A DNA stretch of 6,121 nucleotides, taken from positions 1 through 6,121 of the forward strand of contig JAFAFD010000092.1 in the NCBI GenBank assembly GCA_023423675.1, read 5' to 3'. This document shows, piece by piece, positions 1 through 6,121 of this stretch (positions are counted from its first letter, which is position 1; each line of letters begins with the position of its first letter). The notes beneath the pieces were generated by a model. That model did no database searches and had not been told where the DNA came from. It worked only from the letters and a program-made list of their open reading frames with translations. Both the position numbers and the translations under genes were made by a program. Source of the DNA: Pseudomonadota bacterium. Lineage in GTDB: Bacteria; Pseudomonadota; Gammaproteobacteria; Xanthomonadales; Xanthomonadaceae.

Positions 1-22
1 GCCCTGCGGCCGCCCTCCTGGG

Positions 23-50
23 GGTTCCCGGCACGTGCTGCCCGGGAACC
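23..50 (-). terminator. Hairpin after the autotransporter gene, candidate terminator
   Basis: The 9-base arms GGTTCCCGG (23-31) and CCGGGAACC (42-50) are perfect inverted repeats around a 10-base loop. The loop overlaps the small palindrome GCACGTGC (31-38), so one extension with a bulged C is possible. It begins 20 bases beyond the autotransporter stop codon, where a terminator would be expected. No T-run follows on either strand, so it is not a textbook intrinsic terminator. It may instead protect the mRNA 3' end, serve a converging gene beyond the left edge, or be a REP-like relic, although no GTAG flank is seen. The rest of 1-70 shows no gene. Confidence 0.45.
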
Positions 51-70
51 GTTACTGCCGCGCCGGGCGC

Positions 71-3000
71 TTAGAAGCGCACCGACCAGCGCAGGTTGGC
101 ACCATGGTCACGGCTCTCATCACCGTACTGGCCGCTGTAGCCCAGTTCCAGCTGCTGGCGCTCGGTCAGCCAGGCCGACAGGCCCAGCTCGGCCACCACT
201 GCACTGTCGGCGATCGGCGCACCGCTGACCACGAACGCGTCGCTGCCGCTGGCGAAGGCCAGCGTTGCCGACGGGTCACGGTCGCCGCTGGCCCGGCGGT
301 AGCCCACCCCACCGGTCACGTGCAGCCAGCTGTCCTGCTGGAACGAGGCCTTCAGGCCCTTGTCGAAGCGCACACCGGCCGTGGCCACGGTGCTGCGGGC
401 GTCGTCGACCCGGCCCTGCAGGGCGGCGGCACCGCCACGCTCGTCGATGTGCTTGGTGTCCACTTCCACGCGGGCCACCTGCAGGTACGGCTCCAGGCCG
501 GCTTCACGGCCACCGAAGCGGTAGGCCGCTTCGATGAACGCCTGGCGGGTGCGGGCGTCGTAGCGGGCGCTCAGCGTGTCGGTGTAGCCGGAGAACGCCA
601 GCTCGCGGGTGCTGTCCACGTCGTGGTTGCTCACCGCCAGGCCGCCACGCAGGCCGAACCCGCCCCAGTTGTGGCTGGCGTACGCGCCGAAGTGGGTGTT
701 GTCGATCTTCGAGCGCGCACGACGGCCCTGCTGCTGCTTGACGTCGGTACGGCCGGTACCAGCCAGCACGCCCACTTGCCAGCCGCCGAACTCGCGGTCC
801 ACGCCGACCAGCAGGCCGTTGTTGTTGGCCTGGGTGCGGGCGGTGTTGGCGTTGCCGTCCAGGGTGGTGCTGCCACCGATGGCCTGCACCCAGACGCCGG
901 TTGCATCGGCATCGCTGGCGCCCGGTGCGGTGGCACCGGCACGGCGCGACAGCGCGGCATCACGCACGTTGCGGCTGCTTTCCACCAGCGCTGCCGCAGT
1001 GGCGGCGTGCAACTCGCCGCTCAGGCCGTCCAGCGCCGCCCCCACCTGTTCCGGGAACAGCAGGGTCAGCGGACGCGGCAGGCCCTGGCCGACGGCCAGG
1101 GTGTCGGCCACGCCGGCCACGGCCCGCTGGTTGGCGGTGGTGGCGGCGCTGGCCAGTGCGGCGCCGCGGGCCACCTCGATCCGGGCGCCGGCAGCGCCGT
1201 AGACCAGGCTGAACTGCATGAAGGGCGAGAACGCGCTGAAATCGGTGCTCGCGAACTGGCCGATGGTGCCGCCATCGGCCTGCAGGAAGTTGAACTGCTC
1301 GCCCAGGTAGTAGGTGCCCGCTTCCGGCAGTGCCACCAGCGAGCCGCCGAGGGTGGCGGTGCCGGTGACGTGCAGCAGGTCGCTGCGGCCGCCCGGGGCC
1401 AGTTCGGCCTGGTAGACACCGCTGGCGGTCTGCACGTAGTCACCGTTGATGGTCAGCGTGCCGATCGAGTTGCCCGGCGCGATGATGCCGGACACGGTAG
1501 TGTCGCCCAGTTCGCCCACGCCCTTCAGCGTGCCCTTGGCGCCGACGAAGGTCTGGCCACCGGTCTGCACGCCGTTGAACGAGACCACGCCGCCGGACAC
1601 GCTCAGGTCCGAGCCGTCCAGCACGCCGGTGCGGGTGACGAAGCTGACGCCACCGTTGGCGTTCAGCGCGGTGCTTTCCAGCGTGCCGTTGAGCAACAGG
1701 CTGCCACCGTTCACCTCGACGGCGCTGGTCAGCGTATTGACGCCGTCCAGTTCCAGCACGCCTTCGCGCACCACGGCGCCGTTGAAGCTGTTGTCGCCGC
1801 TCAGGCGCAGCCAGCCGATGCCGCTCTTGGTCAACTTGCCCGGGCCGCCGATGTCATTGGTCCAGTCGTCCCATGCATCGCCTTCCCACACCTTCAGGCC
1901 ACCGGCCTTCTGGTTCATCACCACGTCGGTGTCCACGCGCAGCGAGCCATAGCCCTCGACGGCCTTGGCCAGGTTCATCATGCCCCAGCCGTAGACATCG
2001 TCCACGCCCTCGGCGCCGAGGTCGGTGGCCGTGGTCAGCAGGATGTCGCGCACCTGCGCGCTGTCCAGGTACGGGAAGCGCTCGAACAGCAGGCCCAGTG
2101 CGCCGGTGACGTGCGGGGCCGCCATCGAGGTGCCGGTCATCCAGCCGTAGCTGTAGGTCGGCACGCGTTCCAGCACTTCCAGCAGCACGTTGCCGTTGCC
2201 GCCGTCGACCAGCTGCGCGTCAAGCGCCGAATCGCTGCCGTAGACGGTGGACAGAATGTCGGTGCCCGGCGCGGCCAGGCACCAGTTGGCACTCAGGCCG
2301 CAGCGGTTGGAGGAGCTGTCCAGCACATAGCTGCCCGGCGCCACTTCGGCCACGTTCACCACGCTCAGCCAGTACGGCTCGATGTCGGCGAAGGCGCGCG
2401 GCAGCGTGGCGTAGATGCCGGCGATCGGCGCGTCTTCCGCCTCATCGGCGTAGACCTGGTTGTTGCCTGCGGCCCACACCTGGATCATGCCGTTGCTGCG
2501 CGAGCCTTCGGCGAAGATGTCCAGGTAATCCATGTTGTATTCGTACAGGCCGTCGACGTCTTCCACGGTGGTCGGCTCGTTGCTCAGGCCCCAGCTGTGG
2601 TTGAGCGCACGCACGCCCTGTTCGTTCATCTGCGCGTACATGCTTTCGAACGCGGTGCTGTCCGGGCCCACGCCGCCGATGGAGAAGACCTGGTAGCTGC
2701 CGGCCGCGTTACGCGCCCACACCTGCGCGCTGTTGAAGAACAGCTTGGCCACGCTCAGGTCGGCACCGAAGGCCACGCCATGGGTGCCGTTGCCATCGCG
2801 GTTGGCGGCGATGGTGCCGCCCACATGGGTGCCGTGGGTCTGGAAGGAGACGCCCGGCTGCACGTAGCGCGGGTCGGAAATGATGATGTCGCGGATGTTC
2901 TGCGGGACGCTGGCGTCGAACGCGGTGTATTCGATCGAGACATCGTCGCCGTCGCTGCTGAAGCAGGCATCCGGGCCGTCGATGAAACCGGTGTTGCCGC

Positions 3001-3481
3001 ACAGGTTGCCGTCTTCCAGCAGGTCGGCGATATGGATGCTGCGGTGGTCCTTGCCGGCGAACTCGTCGTGGTCCAGGCCGCTGCCGCTGTCGAACACGCC
3101 CAGGCGGATGCCCTTGCCGGTCAGGCCGCGGGCATAGGCAACATCGGCATTGATCGCGCCCAGGCCCAAGTCGTTGTTGAATTCGCTGCTGCGCCAGCTG
3201 GCGGCATCGCCGGCCTGGCCCATGATCGGCTCGGCGGCGTCATCGCCTGCAGCCGGGGCGAAACCCGACGACGGGGCGGCGGTCGAGGCCAGCGACGGGG
3301 CGGCGAAGGCAGCCTGCAGGCTGCGCTGGAACTGGTAGCGCGACAGCTCGTCACTGCTGCCCTGGGCCAGGGCCGGCAGCGAGGCCGCCACCAGCAGCGA
3401 GCCGACAATGGCCGAAGCCAGTGGTGAGGGCAGGAAGGCGCGGCGCGCGGCAGCGGTACGGTACGATGTGGAAACGCTCAT
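71..3481 (-). CDS. Subtilisin-like (S8) autotransporter serine protease
   Basis: This is a complete 1136-residue type Va secreted protease. Residues 1-39 form a signal peptide ending ALA before Q40. The S8 domain spans about 105-510: catalytic Asp131 (GVFDSG), His216 (THGTHVGG), oxyanion Asn340 (WAAGN) and nucleophile Ser452 (GTSMAAPH). A passenger-associated repeat lies at about 547-580 (KSGIGWLRLSGDNSFNG), and the stalk motif IAPGNSIGTLTING at 666-680. A helical linker at about 831-847 leads into a beta-barrel (about 862-1136) ending in Phe, as outer-membrane proteins do. The only cysteines are two close pairs (161/173, 394/401), which fits passage through the barrel. The overall plan resembles NalP/SphB1-type proteases, and no I9 propeptide is recognisable. 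The frame is open for 46 codons upstream, but the ATG at 3481 is chosen because the signal peptide begins there and AAGGA lies 11 bases ahead. The substrate is unknown, as is whether the passenger is released. Confidence 0.95.
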   Translation of the reverse strand: MSVSTSYRTAAARRAFLPSPLASAIVGSLLVAASLPALAQGSSDELSRYQFQRSLQAAFAAPSLASTAAPSSGFAPAAGDDAAEPIMGQAGDAASWRSSEFNNDLGLGAINADVAYARGLTGKGIRLGVFDSGSGLDHDEFAGKDHRSIHIADLLEDGNLCGNTGFIDGPDACFSSDGDDVSIEYTAFDASVPQNIRDIIISDPRYVQPGVSFQTHGTHVGGTIAANRDGNGTHGVAFGADLSVAKLFFNSAQVWARNAAGSYQVFSIGGVGPDSTAFESMYAQMNEQGVRALNHSWGLSNEPTTVEDVDGLYEYNMDYLDIFAEGSRSNGMIQVWAAGNNQVYADEAEDAPIAGIYATLPRAFADIEPYWLSVVNVAEVAPGSYVLDSSSNRCGLSANWCLAAPGTDILSTVYGSDSALDAQLVDGGNGNVLLEVLERVPTYSYGWMTGTSMAAPHVTGALGLLFERFPYLDSAQVRDILLTTATDLGAEGVDDVYGWGMMNLAKAVEGYGSLRVDTDVVMNQKAGGLKVWEGDAWDDWTNDIGGPGKLTKSGIGWLRLSGDNSFNGAVVREGVLELDGVNTLTSAVEVNGGSLLLNGTLESTALNANGGVSFVTRTGVLDGSDLSVSGGVVSFNGVQTGGQTFVGAKGTLKGVGELGDTTVSGIIAPGNSIGTLTINGDYVQTASGVYQAELAPGGRSDLLHVTGTATLGGSLVALPEAGTYYLGEQFNFLQADGGTIGQFASTDFSAFSPFMQFSLVYGAAGARIEVARGAALASAATTANQRAVAGVADTLAVGQGLPRPLTLLFPEQVGAALDGLSGELHAATAAALVESSRNVRDAALSRRAGATAPGASDADATGVWVQAIGGSTTLDGNANTARTQANNNGLLVGVDREFGGWQVGVLAGTGRTDVKQQQGRRARSKIDNTHFGAYASHNWGGFGLRGGLAVSNHDVDSTRELAFSGYTDTLSARYDARTRQAFIEAAYRFGGREAGLEPYLQVARVEVDTKHIDERGGAAALQGRVDDARSTVATAGVRFDKGLKASFQQDSWLHVTGGVGYRRASGDRDPSATLAFASGSDAFVVSGAPIADSAVVAELGLSAWLTERQQLELGYSGQYGDESRDHGANLRWSVRF

Positions 3482-3492
3482 CAACAGGTACG

Positions 3493-3497
3493 TCCTT
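3493..3497 (-). promoter_or_regulatory. Weak ribosome binding site of the autotransporter
   Basis: AAGGA on the minus strand lies 11 bases before the ATG at 3481, which is somewhat far. It supports this start over the in-frame ATG at 3619, whose extra 46 residues would precede an otherwise normal signal peptide. Confidence 0.5.
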
Positions 3498-3666
3498 GAG
3501 TTCCATGGGAAGTGCGATGACAGCCATGCGCGTTGGCACAGGGCTGCCAGCAAGGGGAGAGCCACACGCTGCTGCGTTCGAACACCGCAGGTGTCACCGA
3601 AAATTAATGATTCGTTCACAATTTTTGTATAGGGAAATTCCTACATCCGCCCCTGCCCAACGTCAC

Positions 3667-3696
3667 TTGGCAACCGCCCCCGGCGCCGGATAGCGT
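3667..3696 (+). promoter_or_regulatory. Candidate promoter for the amidohydrolase pair
   Basis: TTGGCA (3667-3672) matches five of six bases of the sigma-70 -35 consensus. TAGCGT (3691-3696), 18 bases further on, is a weak -10 matching only the first two bases and the last. The 10-base perfect palindrome CCGGCGCCGG (3680-3689) occupies the spacer and could be an operator or chance in GC-rich DNA. The spacing to the ATG at 3730 would give a leader of about 25-30 bases. This is pattern matching only. Confidence 0.35.
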
Positions 3697-3717
3697 CGGT
3701 GGATTCACGCGCCTGCC

Positions 3718-3723
3718 AGGGGA
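3718..3723 (+). promoter_or_regulatory. Ribosome binding site of the first amidohydrolase
   Basis: AGGGGA sits six bases before the ATG at 3730. Together with the signal peptide that begins at this codon, it fixes the start. Confidence 0.7.
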
Positions 3724-3729
3724 ATCTGC

Positions 3730-5136
3730 ATGCCATCCACGTTGTTGCGCGCCGGCCTCGGCCTGGCGTTGGCCTCACTGAGCACCGCACCGGCGGTGGG
3801 CGCGTCGCGCTTCGTCGCCGACCCCTACCCCAGCACCTATCAGGCCCATCCCGATGGCCCGGTGCTGATCCAGAACGCCACCGTGCTGACCGGCACCGGC
3901 CAGCGCCTGGAGCATGCCGACGTACTGCTGCGCGACGGCCGCATCGTCGCCGTCGGCCCGCAGCTGCAGGCCGATACCGGCATCACCCGCATCGATGCGC
4001 AGGGCAAGTGGGTCACCCCCGGGTTGATCGATGTCCACTCGCACCTGGGCGTCTACCCCAGCCCCGGCGTCAGCGCGCACAGCGACGGCAACGAGATGAC
4101 CGCGCCGGTCACCGCCAATGTCTGGGCCGAGCACTCGGTGTGGCCGCAGGACCCCGGCTTCACCGCGGCCCTGGCCGGCGGCGTCACCAGCATGCAGGTG
4201 CTGCCCGGCTCGGCCAACCTGGTCGGCGGCCGCGGCGTGGTGCTGAAGAACGTGCCGGCCACCACCTACCAGGCGATGAAATTCCCCGGCGCACCGTGGG
4301 GCCTGAAAATGGCCTGCGGCGAAAACCCGAAGCGCGTCTACGGCGGCAAGGGCACCGCCCCGGCCACGCGCATGGGCAACGTGGCCGGCTACCGCGCCGC
4401 CTTCATCGACGCGGCTGACTACATCGCCAAGAACAGCCCGAAGCCGGTCAAGCGCAAGGGCTGGTTCGGCAGCGACATGGGCGACAGCGCCGGTGATGCC
4501 GGCGGCAAGCGCGACCTCAAGCTGGACACGCTGGCCGGCGCCATCCAGGGCGACATCCGCGTGCACATCCACTGCTACCGCGCCGACGAAATGGCCACCA
4601 TGCTCGACCTGGCCAAGGAGTTCGGCTTCAAGGTGGCCGCCTTCCACCACGGCGTGGAAGCCTACAAGCTGGCCGACCGGCTGGCCGCCGATGGCGTCTG
4701 CGGTGCGCTCTGGGCCGACTGGTGGGGCTTCAAGATGGAAGCCTTCGATGGCATCGCCGAGAACATCGCGCTGGTCGACCGGCCGAAGAACAGCTGCGCC
4801 ATCGTCCATTCCGATTCGCCCGAGGGCATCCAGCGCCTGAACCAAGAAGCGGCCAAGGTGATGGCCGCAGCACGCCGCGCGCGCATGCCCGACATCGCCC
4901 CGGAACACGCGATCACCTGGATGACCGCCAACGCCGCCAAGGCGCTGGGCATCGAAGGCCAGACCGGCACCCTCGAGGCCGGCAAGATGGCCGACGTGGT
5001 GGTGTGGAACGGCAATCCCTTCAGTTCGTATGCGCTGGCCGAGCAGGTGTACGTCGATGGCCGGCGGCTGTATGACCGCGGTGCGCCGGCGGCAACGCCG
5101 CGTTCGGACTTCCAGCTTGGCCAGGAGGTGCGCTGA
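3730..5136 (+). CDS. Exported metal-dependent amidohydrolase
   Basis: This 468-residue protein belongs to the amidohydrolase superfamily, in the group related to imidazolonepropionase (COG1228-like). It has a Sec-type signal peptide (residues 1 to about 25, PAVGA before S26), so it should act in the periplasm. The N-terminal beta-sandwich half runs through PVLIQNATVLTG and leads into VTPGLIDVHSHLG with the metal-binding HxH (His103, His105). Further candidate ligands are His279/His281 (RVHIHCYRADE), His306/His307 (FHHGVEAYK) and Asp362 (VHSDSPE). KMACGENPKRVYG (193-205) is a signature of this group; whether Lys193 is a carboxylated metal bridge is uncertain. The C-terminus closes the sandwich (GTLEAGKMADVVVWNGNPF). 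Exported members of the wider family include dipeptidases, so a dipeptide or other small amide is plausible, but the substrate cannot be read from the sequence. Its stop codon overlaps the start of the next gene. Confidence 0.92.
   Translation: MPSTLLRAGLGLALASLSTAPAVGASRFVADPYPSTYQAHPDGPVLIQNATVLTGTGQRLEHADVLLRDGRIVAVGPQLQADTGITRIDAQGKWVTPGLIDVHSHLGVYPSPGVSAHSDGNEMTAPVTANVWAEHSVWPQDPGFTAALAGGVTSMQVLPGSANLVGGRGVVLKNVPATTYQAMKFPGAPWGLKMACGENPKRVYGGKGTAPATRMGNVAGYRAAFIDAADYIAKNSPKPVKRKGWFGSDMGDSAGDAGGKRDLKLDTLAGAIQGDIRVHIHCYRADEMATMLDLAKEFGFKVAAFHHGVEAYKLADRLAADGVCGALWADWWGFKMEAFDGIAENIALVDRPKNSCAIVHSDSPEGIQRLNQEAAKVMAAARRARMPDIAPEHAITWMTANAAKALGIEGQTGTLEAGKMADVVVWNGNPFSSYALAEQVYVDGRRLYDRGAPAATPRSDFQLGQEVR
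5123..5129 (+). promoter_or_regulatory. Strong ribosome binding site of the second amidohydrolase-like gene
   Basis: AGGAGGT lies within the last codons of the upstream gene, six bases before the ATG at 5136. With the TGATG overlap it supports translational coupling, and it favours this start over the in-frame ATG at 5154. Confidence 0.8.
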
Positions 5137-6121
5137 TGGGCCGTTCCACGCAGATGACGAAGCCTGTCAGGAAGAGCCGCCGAGCATGGCTCGGCGCTAC
5201 CGTCATGGTGCTGGCAGGCATCGCAGGCACCACATCGGCGCAGGACCTGCTGGTGCGCAACGCCACGGTGCACACCGCCAGCGCGCGCGGCAGCCTGCAG
5301 AACACCGACGTGCTGGTGCAGGGCGGCATGATCCGCGCGGTCGGCCCCGGCCTGGCGGCACCGGGCGGCGTGGCCGTGGTGGAGGCCAACGGCCGCCCGC
5401 TCACTCCGGCCCTGTTCGGCGGCATCACCGAGATCGGCATCGAAGAGGTCTCCGGTGAATCGAGCACGGTGGACAGCACGCTGAAGATCGGCGAGCAGCC
5501 GCTGCGCCCGGAATTCGACGTCACCCTCGCCTATAACCCGGCCTCGGTGCTGATTCCCGTGGCACGCCTGGACGGCATCGGCTTCACCGCGCTGGGCGCA
5601 GCCACCGGCGGTGGCTTCGTGGCCGGCCAGGGCGGCGTGATGCGCCTGGATGGCAGTGCCGACCCGATCGGCCCGCGTGCGCTGTTCCTGCGCCTGGGCG
5701 CGGCCGCGTCTGAGCTGACCGGGCAATCGCGCGCGGCGCAGTGGATGCTGCTGCAGCAGATGGTGGACGAAGCGCGCGGCCAGGTCGCCGCCGATTCGCC
5801 GCATGCGCTGCTGACGCCCGCCGGCCGCCGCACCCTGGCCCGCTATCTCTCCGGCCAGGGCCGCATCGTGGTGGAAGTGGACCGTGCCGCCGACATCCGC
5901 CAGCTGCTGCGCTGGGCCGCACGCGAGAAGGTGAAGATCGCCATCGCCGGTGGCGCCGAGGCCTGGCAGATGGCCGCGGAACTGGCCGCGGCACAGGTGC
6001 CGGTGTTCGTCGATGCGCTGGGCAACCTGCCCACCAGCTTCGACCAGATCGGCGCCACCCTGGAAAACGCCGCGCGCCTGCAGCGTGCGGGCGTGCCGGT
6101 CAGCTTCGCCCAGCGCGACGA
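5136..6121 (+). CDS. Amidohydrolase-like protein lacking metal ligands (3' end outside window)
   Basis: The frame is open for 328 codons to the right edge. The N-terminus MGRSTQMTKPVRKSRRAWLG, a hydrophobic stretch and TSA (33-35) before Q36 form a signal peptide with a Tat-like SRRAWLG motif. The protein follows the upstream amidohydrolase: DLLVRNATVHT, then TDVLVQGGMIRAVGP, LTPALFGG, GQGGVMRLDG and KIAIAGGAEAW each have counterparts there. The metal ligands are gone. HxH becomes I97-T-E99, the H-I-H strand becomes E247-V-D249, the HH pair becomes G272-G273, and the HSD position reads FAQ (324-326). The GENPKRVYG signature is also absent. It is probably catalytically inactive and may be a partner or regulatory subunit of its neighbour; that role is inferred. 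The frame is intact with normal codon use, so this is not a decaying pseudogene. The unseen C-terminal part could alter this view. Confidence 0.88.
   Translation, partial: MGRSTQMTKPVRKSRRAWLGATVMVLAGIAGTTSAQDLLVRNATVHTASARGSLQNTDVLVQGGMIRAVGPGLAAPGGVAVVEANGRPLTPALFGGITEIGIEEVSGESSTVDSTLKIGEQPLRPEFDVTLAYNPASVLIPVARLDGIGFTALGAATGGGFVAGQGGVMRLDGSADPIGPRALFLRLGAAASELTGQSRAAQWMLLQQMVDEARGQVAADSPHALLTPAGRRTLARYLSGQGRIVVEVDRAADIRQLLRWAAREKVKIAIAGGAEAWQMAAELAAAQVPVFVDALGNLPTSFDQIGATLENAARLQRAGVPVSFAQRD
5178..5201 (-). repeat. SMAG-like REP palindrome inside the signal-peptide coding region
   Basis: The arms CGCCGAGC (5178-5185) and GCTCGGCG (5189-5196) form a perfect 8-base stem around the loop ATG. 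On the minus strand the stem is immediately preceded by GTAG (CTAC at 5197-5200), with a further G before it. A short GC-rich stem with a GTAG at one foot is the layout of the SMAG family of repetitive palindromes of Stenotrophomonas maltophilia, which are normally intergenic. Here it is read on the plus strand as codons 15-22 of the second amidohydrolase-like gene. Assignment to the family is from memory of its layout, and copy number cannot be tested within this window. Confidence 0.6.

Larger units (their letters stand above)
3482..3729. other. Divergent intergenic region with AT-rich patch
   Basis: These 248 bases separate the start codons of the autotransporter (leftward) and the amidohydrolase pair (rightward), so both promoters should lie here. 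Positions 3599-3643 are strikingly AT-rich for this sequence and include AAAATTAATGA and CAATTTTTGTATAG. A small hairpin (ACACC 3582-3586, GGTGT 3590-3594) and an imperfect dyad GGGAAATTCC (3632-3641) flank the patch. No convincing consensus promoter for the autotransporter could be placed. If its transcript starts in the AT-rich patch, its leader would be roughly 100-150 bases long. Short open frames crossing the region show no coding character. Confidence 0.6.

Noticed and set aside
1083..1101. Perfect 8-base inverted repeat CCCTGGCC / GGCCAGGG around GAC inside the autotransporter gene
   Set aside because: It has no GTAG flank, lies in ordinary coding sequence for the passenger stalk, and stems of this length arise by chance in GC-rich DNA.
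35..3427. Plus-strand open frame of 1130 codons opposite the autotransporter
   Set aside because: Its translation is low-complexity (rich in G, A, V, H, Q), with no domain or signal. It mirrors the GC-ending codons of the minus-strand gene, which has a full catalytic triad and a barrel.
3482..3619. 46-codon in-frame N-terminal extension of the autotransporter from the ATG at 3619
   Set aside because: It would place 46 unrelated residues before a normal signal peptide, and a ribosome binding site precedes the ATG at 3481.
3775..4908. Minus-strand open frame of 377 codons opposite the first amidohydrolase
   Set aside because: It is the antisense shadow of a gene with clear motifs on the plus strand; its composition is repetitive and it has no recognisable domain.
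4662..5804. Minus-strand open frame of 380 codons spanning the junction of the two amidohydrolases
   Set aside because: It overlaps two well-supported plus-strand genes and shows the same antisense GC-shadow composition.
1..6121. CRISPR arrays, tRNA or rRNA genes, insertion sequences and attachment sites
   Set aside because: No regularly spaced repeats, RNA-gene signatures, transposase motifs or paired terminal repeats were seen on either strand.

Overview
The window is GC-rich DNA from a Gram-negative bacterium, most probably Stenotrophomonas or a close Xanthomonadaceae relative. Three things suggest this: strongly GC-ending codons with long empty ORFs opposite the real genes, a classical (type Va) autotransporter, and a short palindrome flanked by GTAG that looks like the SMAG repeats described in Stenotrophomonas maltophilia. 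The genus is an inference; no taxonomic marker is present.

Layout. Positions 1-70 are non-coding and hold a strong hairpin (23-50) just after the end of the first gene. Positions 71-3481 on the minus strand encode a complete 1136-residue subtilisin-type (S8) autotransporter protease: signal peptide, catalytic domain, passenger stalk and outer-membrane beta-barrel. Positions 3482-3729 are a divergent intergenic region with an AT-rich patch and candidate promoter elements. On the plus strand, 3730-5136 encodes an exported metal-dependent amidohydrolase with a complete-looking set of metal ligands. It overlaps by one base (TGATG) a second amidohydrolase-like gene starting at 5136, which runs off the right edge after 328 codons.

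The most interesting point is the amidohydrolase pair. The second protein aligns along its visible length with the first, but every metal-binding position that can be aligned has been replaced (HxH to I-x-E, H-I-H to E-V-D, HH to GG, HSD to FAQ). It therefore looks like a pseudoenzyme co-translated with an active paralogue. Its signal peptide carries a Tat-like SRRAWLG motif, and the DNA encoding that motif is itself the SMAG-like palindrome, so a repeat element appears to supply part of an export signal.

How the genes may work together is inferred: the surface protease could release peptides from proteins outside the cell, and the exported amidohydrolase, whose broader family includes dipeptidases, could process small amide substrates in the periplasm. 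Nothing in the sequence proves that the two divergent units share a pathway.
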